Origin: Nannocystis sp. RBIL2
GTDB taxonomy: Bacteria > Myxococcota_A > Polyangia > Nannocystales > Nannocystaceae
Length of the DNA: 64,000 bases
Reading direction: 5' to 3'
NCBI RefSeq assembly: GCF_026626745.1
Contig: NZ_JAPNJW010000001.1
Coordinates: 1,208,001 to 1,272,000, forward strand
Shown piece after piece: positions 8,225 to 17,381 of this stretch. Each line of letters starts with the position of its first letter. The stretch's first letter is position 1. Under the pieces are notes generated by a model. It ran no database searches and was not told where the DNA came from. It worked only from the letters and a program-made list of their open reading frames with translations. The position numbers were made by a program, and so were the translations under genes.

Positions 8225-9681
8225 CCAGTCCGCATCAGCGTGAACTCCGCCAGCTGTGGCGCGGCCGCGACCACGTCGGCCCGCCCGTCGCCGTCGACGT
8301 CGCCGGCCGCCAGCGCCTGCGGCGTGATGCCCGGGCTGAACGGCAGGCTCTGCACGCACGGCCCGTCGCCGCCGGCGACGAAGATCACGTGCACCCGCCC
8401 TGACCCCGCGGCCAGCACGTCGCCCGCCCCGTCGCCGTCGACGTCGGCCACGGGCCCGAGCAGCGGCGCCTCCTCGACCCGCAGGTCCGGCATGGCCTGG
8501 CCCTGCGACCAGATCGTCAGCAGGTCGAGCTCCGGCGGCGGCTTGCGGTGCCCGATCACGTCCGTCAGCCCGTCGCCGTCGACGTCCCCGGCCACCACGC
8601 TGTCGAGCGCGCGGATCCCCGGCGCGGTCACCCCGTCGATCGGCTGCAGCCCCATCCCCGCCACGAACTCGAACACGTCGACCGCCGGCGGGCTCGCCAC
8701 CGTCGCCAGCAGGTCGAGCCTGGCCGGGTCCCCGCCGACCGCACCGACCCACGTCGCGAACATCACCCCGCGCAGCGCCGCCCCGAACGGCTCACCGAAG
8801 CCGCCCATCCCGTCGCCCAGGCGCAGCGCGATCGGCTGCGCCGGATCGGCCCCGCGGGCCAGCAGGTCGGCCCGCCCGTCGCCGTCGAAGTCGCCGGCCC
8901 ACAGCTGCCCCGGCTCTGCGCCCAGCGTCTCCTTCACCGGCGCCGCGAACATCGCGTCCTGCCCGAACAGCAGATGCAGCTCCCCGATCGGCGCGGCCCG
9001 GGACACCGCCAGGTCCGACCAACCATCCGCGTCGAAGTCCGCCACTGCCAGCCGCTGCGTGCCTCCGAACATGTCGGTCGGGAACATCACCCCTGACGCG
9101 AACCCGCCGAGCCCGTCGCCGAGCAGCACCTCGACCGCGCCCGCGTCCGGGTCCAACGCCACCACGTCGAGCGCCGCGTCGCCGTCGACGTCGACCAGCG
9201 CCAGCGCGCTCGGAGAGCCTTGCAGCCACGGCTCCGACAGCGTCAGCGGCAGCCGTTCGCACACTGGTATCGCCGCGATCGGGTCGCACCATCCTGGGCC
9301 GACGCACTCGTGGCCCTCGTCACATTCGTCGTCCGCGTAGCATTCGTAGCCCTGGCAGCGCAGCTCGAGCGCCCCGTCGAGGTTCGGCACCACCGCGCAG
9401 CAGCCGACCGCGTCGTAGCACTCGCCCTCCACGCAGTACTCGCAGAAGCCCTCGCAATCCGCGTCCGACTGGCACTCCGGCGCCGGGCCCGACGTCCCGC
9501 TGGTCTCGCTCGTCTCGCTCGTCGCGCTCGTCGGCTCGGGCTCGGTCGGCGATGGATCTCCCGTCGACGAACTCGTCATGGACGTCGACGTCTGCTCCCC
9601 CGCAGACTCGTTCTCCGGGGGTGCAGGACCACACGCCGTCACGCACAAGCCGGCAGCAATCCAGGTCAATCGAGTCTGCAT
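8218..9681 (-). CDS. FG-GAP/VCBS repeat lipoprotein
   Basis: About 487 residues, starting at ATG 9681 with GAAGG about 9 nt upstream. A signal peptide ends in a lipobox (LCVTAC), giving an N-terminally lipidated surface protein. A Thr/Ser/Pro/Glu-rich linker (~25-60) leads into a short Cys-rich module (~65-135). At least six DxDGDGxxD calcium-binding FG-GAP blades follow (for example DVDGDAALD, DFDGDGRADL and DVDGDGLTD), consistent with an integrin-like beta-propeller. The function is likely adhesion or an extracellular scaffold; no catalytic motif is seen. It is divergent from the metalloprotease at 9849, and its 3' end abuts the palindromic array. Confidence 0.9.
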   Translation of the reverse strand: MQTRLTWIAAGLCVTACGPAPPENESAGEQTSTSMTSSSTGDPSPTEPEPTSATSETSETSGTSGPAPECQSDADCEGFCEYCVEGECYDAVGCCAVVPNLDGALELRCQGYECYADDECDEGHECVGPGWCDPIAAIPVCERLPLTLSEPWLQGSPSALALVDVDGDAALDVVALDPDAGAVEVLLGDGLGGFASGVMFPTDMFGGTQRLAVADFDADGWSDLAVSRAAPIGELHLLFGQDAMFAAPVKETLGAEPGQLWAGDFDGDGRADLLARGADPAQPIALRLGDGMGGFGEPFGAALRGVMFATWVGAVGGDPARLDLLATVASPPAVDVFEFVAGMGLQPIDGVTAPGIRALDSVVAGDVDGDGLTDVIGHRKPPPELDLLTIWSQGQAMPDLRVEEAPLLGPVADVDGDGAGDVLAAGSGRVHVIFVAGGDGPCVQSLPFSPGITPQALAAGDVDGDGRADVVAAAPQLAEFTLMRTGP

Positions 9682-9848
9682 GACGCGTAACCTTCGCACA
9701 TTCGCCCGGGCGCGACAGGGGCAATCGAGTTCACACACAGAAGCGGACCCGTGTGGCTTACACGACGCAGGCGCGTCATCGCTGCTGGTTCCTCCTGGAC
9801 GAAGTTGTTTACTCTACGATGGGCCCGTGATCGGGCTGTAAGGAGCTC
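9682..9848. promoter_or_regulatory. Divergent promoter region between FG-GAP lipoprotein and metalloprotease
   Basis: A 167-bp shared upstream region of lower GC. TACGAT at 9815-9820 is a candidate -10 for the + gene, followed by an AAGGAG ribosome site at 9840-9845. A GTGTG/CACAC inverted pair (about 9732-9765) could be an operator. I see no clear -35. Confidence 0.35.
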
Positions 9849-10793
9849 ATGAAGACCACGACTCTCTGGTGCACGATCCTCGGCGCGTGCGCGCTCGCTT
9901 GCGATGTCTCTGACGATTCCACCCCTGGCGAGGCGCAGGACGTTGTTCTCGACCTCGACGAGGACGCCCGCGACATCTGCGAGATGGACGACGACGCCTG
10001 TGTGGAAGACCTGGCGGCCGCTGAAGAGGCGGCTCTGCACGGCCGCTGCGGCGTTCACCCGAGCGCCTTCGAGATCGCGGCGATGGAGGCCGACTTCCAG
10101 CATCGCTTCGCCGCCGGCCCCTCGCAGACGATCGAAGGCGCGCGGGCGGCCATCCCGGTGTGGTTCCACGTCATCCGCAACAACGCCGGCCAGGGCGACG
10201 TCAGCGACCAGCAGATCAACGCCCAGCTGAACCTCCTCAATTCGACCTACGCCGGGACAGGCTTCTCGTTCGCGCTGGCGGGCGTCGACCGGACCAACAA
10301 CAACAGCTGGTACACCATGGCCTCCGGCAGCTCGGCCGAGGTGCAGGCGAAGAACGCCCTGCGCAGGGGCGGCAAGGAGACCCTCAACATCTACACCGGC
10401 AACATCGGCCAGGGCTTGCTCGGCTGGGCCACCTTCCCCTCCCAGTACAACAGCAACCCGAAGTACGACGGCGTGGTGATCCTCAACGCCAGCTTGCCGG
10501 GCGGCAGCGCGGTCCCCTACAACCTCGGCATGACCGGCGTCCACGAGGTCGGCCACTGGATGGGCCTCTATCACACCTTCCAGGGCGGCTGCTCCAAGCA
10601 GGGCGACCTCGTCGACGACACCCCGGCCGAGAAGTCGGCCGCGTTCGGCTGCCCCGTGGGCCGCAACACCTGTCCCGCCGCCGGCGACGACCCGATCCGC
10701 AACTACATGGATTACACCGACGATGCTTGCATGACCAACTTCACGGCCGGCCAGGCCAGCCGCATGCAGGCCCAGGCCTCCACGTACCGCTGA
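9849..10793 (+). CDS. Secreted M43-type (pappalysin-like) zinc metalloprotease
   Basis: A 314-residue protein with an ATG preceded by AAGGAG. It has a signal peptide ending in ACALAC (a weak lipobox), an acidic pro-region (~25-75), then the catalytic domain. HEVGHWMGLYH (~238-248) is the extended HExxHxxGxxH zinc motif of metzincins. NYMDYTDD (~285) supplies the Met-turn. Four Cys around the active site match the disulfides of family M43B. It is predicted to be an extracellular protein-degrading enzyme, plausible for predation or nutrient acquisition. An inverted-repeat terminator follows at 10818. Confidence 0.93.
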   Translation: MKTTTLWCTILGACALACDVSDDSTPGEAQDVVLDLDEDARDICEMDDDACVEDLAAAEEAALHGRCGVHPSAFEIAAMEADFQHRFAAGPSQTIEGARAAIPVWFHVIRNNAGQGDVSDQQINAQLNLLNSTYAGTGFSFALAGVDRTNNNSWYTMASGSSAEVQAKNALRRGGKETLNIYTGNIGQGLLGWATFPSQYNSNPKYDGVVILNASLPGGSAVPYNLGMTGVHEVGHWMGLYHTFQGGCSKQGDLVDDTPAEKSAAFGCPVGRNTCPAAGDDPIRNYMDYTDDACMTNFTAGQASRMQAQASTYR

Positions 10794-10817
10794 AGCGACG
10801 GGAGCGACAGGGGCCCG

Positions 10818-10854
10818 CCGCGCTCCTCGGGGTCATTCGCCCTCAGGAGCGCGG
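10818..10854 (+). terminator. Hairpin downstream of the metalloprotease
   Basis: A perfect 10-bp stem (CCGCGCTCCT at 10818-10827 and AGGAGCGCGG at 10845-10854) with a 17-nt loop, 24 bp after the stop. There is no U-tract, so it is a terminator-like hairpin rather than a canonical intrinsic terminator. Confidence 0.5.
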
Positions 10855-11006
10855 ACCGAAGACCCGGCGACACGCCATTCTCTGACTCGCCTGAAAGGCC
10901 GCGCCCCGACATGGAAGGTCACGCGGCCTTCGTTGCACGTACACCGCCCGGCCGATTGAAAGCCGGGGGCGACCTGTGCTTCCGTCGCGTCGTCGGAGAT
11001 TGTGTG

Positions 11007-12320
11007 ATGTCGCAGCGTAGCCTCGAATTCCTCTTTACTTGTTCTCTCCTGCTCGTCGCCTGCGGTGACGACGGCGGCGTCGCCACCGGCAGCGCCTCGG
11101 GGACCGGCGTGACCTCGGCCAGCGGCACGGTCACGGCCACGACCACCGCCACGGCCACCGCCACGGCCACCGCCGGGACCGAGACCACCTCCGGCAACAG
11201 CGGCACCGAATCGACGGGCACCGATCCGACCACCGGCGACCCGACCACGGGCACGACCGCGCCGGTCGACACCACCGGGCCCGATACCACCGGCACCGCG
11301 AGCAATACCAGCACCACGTCGCTCGATACCACCACCACCACCACCGGCGACGACACCACCACGACGTCGACGAGCCTCGCTACCACCGACGGCACCACCG
11401 GCGAATGCGCCGCAGTCAGCGAGACGGCGACCAACAAGAAGCAGCCGGCCGACATCATCTTCGCCATCGACAACTCGGGCTCGATGGACATGGAGATCGC
11501 CAGCGTCCAGGCGAACATGAACCAGTTCTCGGCCAAGATCATCAACAGCGGCATCGACGTCCGCGTCATCGTGATCTCCGACAACAGCATCTGCGTCGGC
11601 GCCCCGCTCGGCTCCGGCAACTGTCCGGCCGACAGCAAGCCGCCGACCTACACCCGCATCAATCAGGGCGTCGGCAGCAACAACGCCCTGCAGCTCATCC
11701 TCGACACCTACCCGCAATACAAGGACCTGCTGCGGCCCGACGCCGCCACTCACCTCGTCGTCGTCACCGACGACGACTCCAACCTCGGCGCGGGCGCCTT
11801 CGACACCCAGTTCAAGGCGCTCGAGGCCGGCATGGCCGACTACAAGATGCACGCGATCTGCGGCGCCAAGGGCCCCAGCGACATCCTGTGGTGCATCCAG
11901 AACGCGGTGTGCTGCGCCTTCACGGCCGACGCCGGCGACGTCTACCTCGACCTCATCGCCGACACCGGCGGCAAGTGGGGCGACCTCTGCCTGCAGAACT
12001 TCACCCCGGTGTTCGACGAGCTGTCGACCCAGGTCATCGAGGCCGCCACCCTCGCCTGCGAGTGGACCATCCCCGAGCCGATGGGCGAGCCGATCGACTT
12101 CGACAAGGTCAACGTCGAGTTCGACGACGGCACCCCCGAGACCTTCGGCAAGGTCCCGAGCCCGGCCGAGTGCGCCGACGTCAGCGACGGCTGGTACTAC
12201 GACGACGAGCAGAACCCGACCAAGATCGTCGTCTGCCCGCAGACCTGCGCCAAGATCCAGGGCGTGCCCGACGCCAAGATCAACATCGAGTTCGGCTGCG
12301 AGACCATCATCGCCCAGTGA
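11007..12320 (+). CDS. vWA-domain lipoprotein with Thr-rich linker
   Basis: About 437 residues. I chose the ATG at 11007 because GGAG lies 8 nt upstream and a lipoprotein signal (LLLVACGDD) follows directly; the longer frame from 10911 has no signal. A ~110-residue Thr/Gly/Ser linker, nearly all TTG- and TAT-type repeats, ends in GTTGEC before the globular part. The vWA fold begins PADIIFAIDNSGSM (MIDAS motif DxSxS near residue 157) and binds a divalent metal and a protein partner. Conserved Cys pairs suggest extracellular disulfides. It is likely a surface adhesion or complex-assembly protein, one of three vWA lipoproteins in this window. Confidence 0.9.
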   Translation: MSQRSLEFLFTCSLLLVACGDDGGVATGSASGTGVTSASGTVTATTTATATATATAGTETTSGNSGTESTGTDPTTGDPTTGTTAPVDTTGPDTTGTASNTSTTSLDTTTTTTGDDTTTTSTSLATTDGTTGECAAVSETATNKKQPADIIFAIDNSGSMDMEIASVQANMNQFSAKIINSGIDVRVIVISDNSICVGAPLGSGNCPADSKPPTYTRINQGVGSNNALQLILDTYPQYKDLLRPDAATHLVVVTDDDSNLGAGAFDTQFKALEAGMADYKMHAICGAKGPSDILWCIQNAVCCAFTADAGDVYLDLIADTGGKWGDLCLQNFTPVFDELSTQVIEAATLACEWTIPEPMGEPIDFDKVNVEFDDGTPETFGKVPSPAECADVSDGWYYDDEQNPTKIVVCPQTCAKIQGVPDAKINIEFGCETIIAQ

Positions 12321-12326
12321 TAAACT
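12321..12326 (+). promoter_or_regulatory. Candidate -10 element (TAAACT) upstream of 12340
   Basis: TAAACT begins directly after the vWA stop (TGA 12318-12320) and ends 13 nt before the next ATG, with no Shine-Dalgarno sequence. The downstream gene may have its own near-leaderless promoter. Confidence 0.35.
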
Positions 12327-12339
12327 GACCGGGCGCGCC

Positions 12340-13332
12340 ATGGCGTTCCGCGACCAGCACGCCCTGCCCGGCCCCGCCGCCGACCCGTTCGCCCGCTTCC
12401 AGGCGCTGTTCGCGGCCCTGGAGGACCTCGGCGGCAACGGCGACTCGCTGCGCCTGGTCGCCATCAACCTGCTCGGCGTGCCCGGCGAACCCGCCGCGAT
12501 CGCCGAGCAGGTCCGCGAGTGCGACCGTCAGCTGGCGCAGAGGTTCGGCTGGTGGAGCAGCACCCCCGGCGACACCCGCCGCGTGCTCGCCTCGCAGCTC
12601 GTCAAGACCGGCGACCAGGCCGACGCCTTCCTCGCCGAGGTCGACCGCGTCTCCGCGATCTTCCGCGACGTCGGCGTGCGCCGCGGCGGCGTCTACGAGA
12701 CCCTCGCCGCGCTGGTGCTGCGACGCGCGCTCGGCGGCGCCCCCGCCACCCGCGCCCACGTCGAGCGCTTCGCGGCGATCTACGCCGAGATGAAGCGCTA
12801 TCACTGGTGGCTGACCGGTCCCGAGGACTTCCCCGCCTGCGCCATGATGGTCGGCTGCGACGGCACGCCGGCGGCCATCGGCGCCGGCATCGAGGCCATC
12901 TACCGCGCGCTGCACGAGCACGCCGGGCTGTGGCAGGGCAACGCCTTGCAGACGGCCGCAAACATCCTCTATCTCAGCCGCCTCGGCGCGCACGAGATCG
13001 CCGAGCGGTTCGCCCTCGTCGTCCAGCAGTTCCGCGCCGCCGGGGCCAAGATCGGCCAGCAGGAGTATGACGACCTGGCGATCCTGTGCTTCCTCGCCCT
13101 CCCGGTCGAGCGGATCGTCGCCGACGTGCTCGCGATCCGCGATCGATTGACCGCGAGTCGGTGGTGGTCTCGCCGCGGCGACCTCGGGCTCGCCGCGAAC
13201 CTCGCGTTCGTCCACCTGGTCGGCGAGGACGGCGCTCTCGGCCCGCTCGCCGACGCCAAGCTCCTGCTCGACATCCAGGCCCTCGTCGCCGCCCGTCAGG
13301 CCACCATGGTCGCCGTCGCCGCCAACGGATAG
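12340..13332 (+). CDS. DUF4003-like alpha-helical protein
   Basis: A 330-residue soluble protein without signal or membrane segments. It is almost entirely amphipathic helices. Its segments (a W-rich KRYHWWLTGPEDFP block followed by a long run of ~100-residue helical repeats) resemble the DUF4003 family, whose function is unknown. I recognise no catalytic motif. The start is the only ATG near the TAAACT element. It is followed at 42 bp by a membrane protein on the same strand. The family call is tentative. Confidence 0.75.
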   Translation: MAFRDQHALPGPAADPFARFQALFAALEDLGGNGDSLRLVAINLLGVPGEPAAIAEQVRECDRQLAQRFGWWSSTPGDTRRVLASQLVKTGDQADAFLAEVDRVSAIFRDVGVRRGGVYETLAALVLRRALGGAPATRAHVERFAAIYAEMKRYHWWLTGPEDFPACAMMVGCDGTPAAIGAGIEAIYRALHEHAGLWQGNALQTAANILYLSRLGAHEIAERFALVVQQFRAAGAKIGQQEYDDLAILCFLALPVERIVADVLAIRDRLTASRWWSRRGDLGLAANLAFVHLVGEDGALGPLADAKLLLDIQALVAARQATMVAVAANG

Positions 13333-13373
13333 GGCCTTTTTCGCCGCGCCTCGGGTCTGGCATCCTGCTTGGG

Positions 13374-14081
13374 ATGTCCACGCCGCGCTTGCTGGCGCTC
13401 GTGCTCGTGCTCGCGGGGCTGCACCTCGGCGTCGACGCGCTGGCGGCCGAGGTCGTCGGCACCTTCGGCGCAGTGCTGGCCGCGACCAGCTTCGGCCCCG
13501 GCGATCCGCCGCGCCGTCCGTGGCTGCTCCGCGCCGTCGCGCTCGGCCTCGTCGTGACCGCGCACGCGCTCCAGCGGCAGGGCCTCGTCACGGACCACCG
13601 CCTCGACTACGCCCTGCTGATCGTCGCCAACGTCCTCGGCGCGCTGGCCCTGCTCGGCTTCTTGCGCGTCCTCCGGCGCAGCGGCCTCACCGTCCCGCTG
13701 CGCCCGGGCGAGCGCGTCGTCGCGGTGCTGCTCGCCTGCGCCACGCTCGGCGTCGTCGCCTGGATCCTCGCCGCGCTCGTCCTCGACTCGATCCGCGACG
13801 TCGCCGTCGCCGTCAGCACCCTCTGCGACGCAGTCGTCTTCACCACCGCCGCCTTGCTGCTCCGTCATGTCTTGCCGATGCGCGGCGGTCTCGTGGCCCA
13901 GCCCTACCTCCTGCTCGCGGTCGACGGTCTGTGCTTCCTCGCGCTCGACCTCGCCCACGCGCTGCAGCCCGTCCCCGGCCCGGTCTTCGCGCCGCTGAGC
14001 GCGCTCGGCCACGCCACGGGCGGCGCCGCCGGGTTCGCGCAGGCGGCCCTGGTGCGTCGCGGCGCTCGGCCTTCGCGTTGA
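13374..14081 (+). CDS. Multi-pass membrane protein, unknown function
   Basis: A 235-residue protein with about six or seven hydrophobic helices rich in Leu/Ala/Val, and short Arg-containing loops consistent with positive-inside topology. I chose the ATG at 13374 because it begins directly before the first membrane helix; the frame is open further upstream but overlaps the previous gene. No transporter or enzyme motif is recognised. It is 32 bp upstream of another membrane-anchored protein. Confidence 0.7.
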   Translation: MSTPRLLALVLVLAGLHLGVDALAAEVVGTFGAVLAATSFGPGDPPRRPWLLRAVALGLVVTAHALQRQGLVTDHRLDYALLIVANVLGALALLGFLRVLRRSGLTVPLRPGERVVAVLLACATLGVVAWILAALVLDSIRDVAVAVSTLCDAVVFTTAALLLRHVLPMRGGLVAQPYLLLAVDGLCFLALDLAHALQPVPGPVFAPLSALGHATGGAAGFAQAALVRRGARPSR

Positions 14082-14112
14082 CAGCACCGCCTCGCCGCGA
14101 CATTTTCTCGCC

Positions 14113-14715
14113 ATGGCCGAGGAGCCGCACGCGCTCGTCCCCGTCGACACTTCGCGTCCGCCCGACGCGTACGAGCAGCACTACATGGCCGGCGAGGGCA
14201 CCGTCCTGTACCGCCACAAGCACCGCGCGCCGTGGCAGCTGCACGCGATCTTCATCTTCAGCATCATCGCAGTGGCCAGCGCCGCTCTGGCGGCCGGCGG
14301 CCTCGTCGGCGGCGCCATCGGCATCGCCGTCGGCCTGCCGCTGTTCGGGCTGATGTGGATCTTGTCCTCGGTCCTGCGCGTCACGGTGTCGGAGGGCCAC
14401 GTCAACGTCCAGTACGCCATGTTCGGCCCCAAGATCCCGATCGCCGGCATCGAGCACGCCGAGCTCGTGCAGTACGACTGGCGCCGCTTCGGCGGCTGGG
14501 GCATCAAGCGCTCGCTGGCCGGCGAGTGGATCTACAACATGCCCGGCGACGGCGGCCGCGCGGTGCGGATCGTCTGGCGCGACGCTCGCGGCAAACGCCA
14601 CGTCACCCACGTCGGCAGCCCCCGCGCCGACGAGCTGTTGCAGCAGATCCGCCGCGCCCAGCGAGCCTTGCCCGCCGGCGCCCGCCCGGCCGCGCTCGAG
14701 CCCGGCGACGAGTGA
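14113..14715 (+). CDS. Membrane protein with PH-like cytosolic domain, unknown function
   Basis: A 200-residue protein with two adjacent membrane helices (~48-95) forming a hairpin. A beta-rich region follows (RVTVSEGHVNVQYAMFGPKIPIAGIEHAEL) that resembles bacterial PH-like (YcxB/bPH) domains. A conserved FGGWGIKRS segment lies at ~135. Such domains occur in small inner-membrane proteins of poorly defined role. The gene is convergent with the methyltransferase gene, and the 32-bp junction carries no obvious hairpin or repeat unit. Confidence 0.7.
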   Translation: MAEEPHALVPVDTSRPPDAYEQHYMAGEGTVLYRHKHRAPWQLHAIFIFSIIAVASAALAAGGLVGGAIGIAVGLPLFGLMWILSSVLRVTVSEGHVNVQYAMFGPKIPIAGIEHAELVQYDWRRFGGWGIKRSLAGEWIYNMPGDGGRAVRIVWRDARGKRHVTHVGSPRADELLQQIRRAQRALPAGARPAALEPGDE

Positions 14716-14747
14716 GCCGCAGGCGCGCGAGCGCGTCGAAGGGGGAC

Positions 14748-17237
14748 TCACGATCCTGGTGGCGGCTCGCCCATCACGAACGCCCCCGGCCAGCCGCCGT
14801 GCGCCGCGATGACGCGATCGACCTCGTCCATCACCGCGAGCGTCGCCTGCAGCGCCGCCACCATCACCCGGTAGTGCCGCACCTCCTCGGCCGTCAGCGT
14901 CCGGCCGCGGCGCGCCTTCAGCCACTTCTCGCACGGCGCGTAACCCCCGACCTCGAACGCCCGCACCGCGGCCGGCACCCCGGCGAAGCCGCGCGTTCTC
15001 TTCCTGTCGATAAAGACATGTCCCTCGGACCATGTCACGACCTCGACGACGCCCCCTGGCTCACCTGTCCATTCGGCCAGCCCCTCGACGACCTCCGCCG
15101 TCTCGAGCAGGTGGAGCCCGACCAGCCGCTCCCCCAGCCTCACCAGCGCCTGCGCCAGCCCCGGCGCCGCCGCGATCGGCACCCGCGCGAAGTCCTCGCG
15201 GATCGCCGACCCGTAGCACACCCGGTACGTCGGGCTGTGGACCACCGCGTAGACGTAGCGCAGCAGCGCCTCCGGCCCGAACTCGAGCCCCGTCGCGCTT
15301 CGCATCGCCGCGACGAACTCGGGCCGCAGGTTGGCAGCGCGCGCCCCGTCCTCGCCGAGCAGGTACAGCGGCGCCAGGAAGTCCTGCCCGCGGTTGCCGA
15401 GATAAAACGTCCCGTGGCAGATGGCGTCGCGCGTCACGCCGAAGTGCGACACCCGCGGGCCGACGATCTGGCGGTTGTACATCAGCGCCAGGTTGTCGCC
15501 GGCGAGCATGTGCCGCATCACCGCCGCGCGCGGCCGGCCCAAGAATCCACCTGACTTTTCGGACATGTACGTCCAGCGCCAGTCGAACGGCCGGTACAGG
15601 ATCCGCCGCACCCGCTCTGGCGCCGGCCCGAGCGCTCGCAGCTCCGCCTGCGCCGCCGTCAGCGACCAGGCCCCGTCCGTGGCGATCGCCAGTTCCCGCC
15701 GCGCCTCCGCCTCGCTCGCGCCGGCCAGCCGCTCGACCCGCGCTTGCACCTCCGCCGCAGTCCAGCCGATGCACACCGGATCGTTCTTGCTCTGGATCCC
15801 CGAGCTGTGGACCGCGAAGATCGCCGGCAACGGCCACCAACCCGCGTACTCGCCCGGCACATCACCTGTCTCTCCCGCCATGTCCCAGCGGTAATACGGC
15901 GCCCGCGGCAGGTGCGGCCGCAGCAGCCCCGTCAACTCAGTGGGAACGCCGAGCCGCGCCAGCTTGTCGGCCCGGCGCCCGCGCAACGAACCGCCGTGGT
16001 GCCCCGCCCCGCCGCCCTTGCACAGCCACGCGATCGCCACCCCCTGGGTGATCGCGAACACGTTCTCGTCGACCACGTCGCCGCGCACGTCGCCGTGGAG
16101 GTCGATCACCCGGCGCCACGGGAACGTCGCCTGCAGGCTGGCCCTCAGCCCGCGCTTGGCGATCCCCACCAGCAGATCGCGGTTGATCACCAGCCCCACC
16201 ACCGCGCGCGGCACCTGCTCGGCCAGCCACTCGGCCAGGCGCAGGAACTTCCACTCGTCACGCAGCAGGTCGCTCTTGGTCTCGGTCAGCCCCGACTTCC
16301 AGCGGCGCAGCTCGGCCACCAGCCACCCCGGCGCCGACGACGACGACGCATACGGCGGATTGCCGAGCACCACCGTGAAGCGCCGCTCGGGCGGCTGCGC
16401 CAGCGCGTCGCGGCGCACCAGGCCGCACGGCTCCTCGCCTCTCGGCGCGTAGCCGCTGCGGATCAGCGCGTCCGCCAGACGCAGCCGCGCGACCACCAGC
16501 GGCGCCAGCATCGGCTCGTACGCGTGCAGCCGCGGCAGCAGGTGCGCTGGCACGTACGCCCGCCAGCGCTGCAGCACGGCCGGATCGTCGTCCGCGGCCA
16601 CGCCGAGCTCGCGGCGCCAGCGGTCCTTCATCGTGCGCTCGATCGACCGCACGCACGCCAGCACGAACGCCCCCGTCCCGCACGCGAAGTCGAGGATCGA
16701 CACGAACGGCCCGGGCTTGTCCGCCTCGCCCGTCACCTGCGCCCACGAGTCCGTCGCCGCCAGGCCGTCGGCGAGCCCGAGCTGCTCGCGCAGCGCCTCG
16801 TCGACGCCGGCGACGATCGCAGTCACCAGCGGCCGCGGCGTGTAGAACACCCCGCTCCGCCTTCGCTGCCGCGGATCGAGGCTGGCCAGCAGCGGCTCGA
16901 AGAACGCCTCCGCCGCCTCCTCGCCGCCCGTCACTTCGAGCGCGTCGAGTCGCCCGGCGATCCGCGCCAGCTCGTCCGCCAGCGGACCGGTCAGCGCCGC
17001 GAGCTCGCGCTGCAGCCCGGCCGCGCGCGCCAGCTCGCGCGCTCGCGCCAGGGTCGCCCCATCACCTGTCTGTTCGGACAGCCCACGCGCCGTGAACAGC
17101 GCCGCCACCAGCGCCTGCGCCTCCGCCTCCGCCTCGCCCGTCAGCCGCGCCAGCCGCGGCTGCAGCGCCCGAACCTCCGCCGCCAGCATCGGCGCGAGCG
17201 CCTCGGCCCGCTCGCTGGCGCGTGCACGCCGTGGCAC
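14748..17237 (-). CDS. Type ISP/Eco57I-like adenine-specific DNA methyltransferase without visible nuclease or helicase
   Basis: 829 residues from a GTG at 17237. After an N-terminal helical region, GVFYTPRPLV (~135) and the SAM-binding motif I DFACGTGAFVL (~184-194) precede the catalytic motif IV NPPY (~293). These mark an N6-adenine methyltransferase of the gamma class. The C-terminal half has segments typical of the type ISP target-recognition region (FDWRWTYM, GTFYLGNRG, YVYAVVHSPTYR, KWLKARRGR). Full type ISP enzymes also carry an Mrr-type nuclease and helicase N-terminally; these are absent here and in the neighbours, so it is probably an orphan methyltransferase or a solitary modification unit. 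Several 14-bp repeat units lie within it (15003-15034, 15064, 17065). Confidence 0.85.
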   Translation of the reverse strand: MPRRARASERAEALAPMLAAEVRALQPRLARLTGEAEAEAQALVAALFTARGLSEQTGDGATLARARELARAAGLQRELAALTGPLADELARIAGRLDALEVTGGEEAAEAFFEPLLASLDPRQRRRSGVFYTPRPLVTAIVAGVDEALREQLGLADGLAATDSWAQVTGEADKPGPFVSILDFACGTGAFVLACVRSIERTMKDRWRRELGVAADDDPAVLQRWRAYVPAHLLPRLHAYEPMLAPLVVARLRLADALIRSGYAPRGEEPCGLVRRDALAQPPERRFTVVLGNPPYASSSSAPGWLVAELRRWKSGLTETKSDLLRDEWKFLRLAEWLAEQVPRAVVGLVINRDLLVGIAKRGLRASLQATFPWRRVIDLHGDVRGDVVDENVFAITQGVAIAWLCKGGGAGHHGGSLRGRRADKLARLGVPTELTGLLRPHLPRAPYYRWDMAGETGDVPGEYAGWWPLPAIFAVHSSGIQSKNDPVCIGWTAAEVQARVERLAGASEAEARRELAIATDGAWSLTAAQAELRALGPAPERVRRILYRPFDWRWTYMSEKSGGFLGRPRAAVMRHMLAGDNLALMYNRQIVGPRVSHFGVTRDAICHGTFYLGNRGQDFLAPLYLLGEDGARAANLRPEFVAAMRSATGLEFGPEALLRYVYAVVHSPTYRVCYGSAIREDFARVPIAAAPGLAQALVRLGERLVGLHLLETAEVVEGLAEWTGEPGGVVEVVTWSEGHVFIDRKRTRGFAGVPAAVRAFEVGGYAPCEKWLKARRGRTLTAEEVRHYRVMVAALQATLAVMDEVDRVIAAHGGWPGAFVMGEPPPGS
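15003..15034. repeat. Three-unit 14-bp-phased palindrome in the methyltransferase gene
   Basis: CCTG at 15003 and CATG at 15017 and 15031 are spaced 14 bp. The encoded peptide is in the C-terminal region (WSEGHVFIDRKR). Confidence 0.6.
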
Positions 17238-17279
17238 GCGCGCAGCCTAGCCCAACCTGTCCCTGCGGACAACGCCGCC

Positions 17280-17379
17280 TCAGGCCGGGTAGAGCCGGCG
17301 GATCTCGTGCCCGTCGCGCAGGTCCGACATCGAGTCGGACCTCGAGGACAGGTTCAAAAAGACATATCGCTCGTGCGAG
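17280..17379 (-). pseudogene. Tandem duplicate of the 3' end of the metallophosphatase gene
   Basis: This ~100-bp block repeats the sequence at 17382-17474 with a period of exactly 102 bp (34 codons) and few mismatches. On the minus strand it re-encodes the C-terminal peptide ending DLRDGHEIRRLYPA plus a stop, just after the real stop. Reading order is gene stop (17382), then the orphan copy. Both copies contain a repeat unit (CAGG/CATA 14 bp apart at 17349 and 17451). Confidence 0.85.
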
Positions 17380-17381
17380 CG

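Noticed and set aside
11080..11400. ACC/GGC microsatellite as a repeat element
   Set aside because: The repetition is explained by codons of the Thr/Gly/Ser linker in the vWA lipoprotein.
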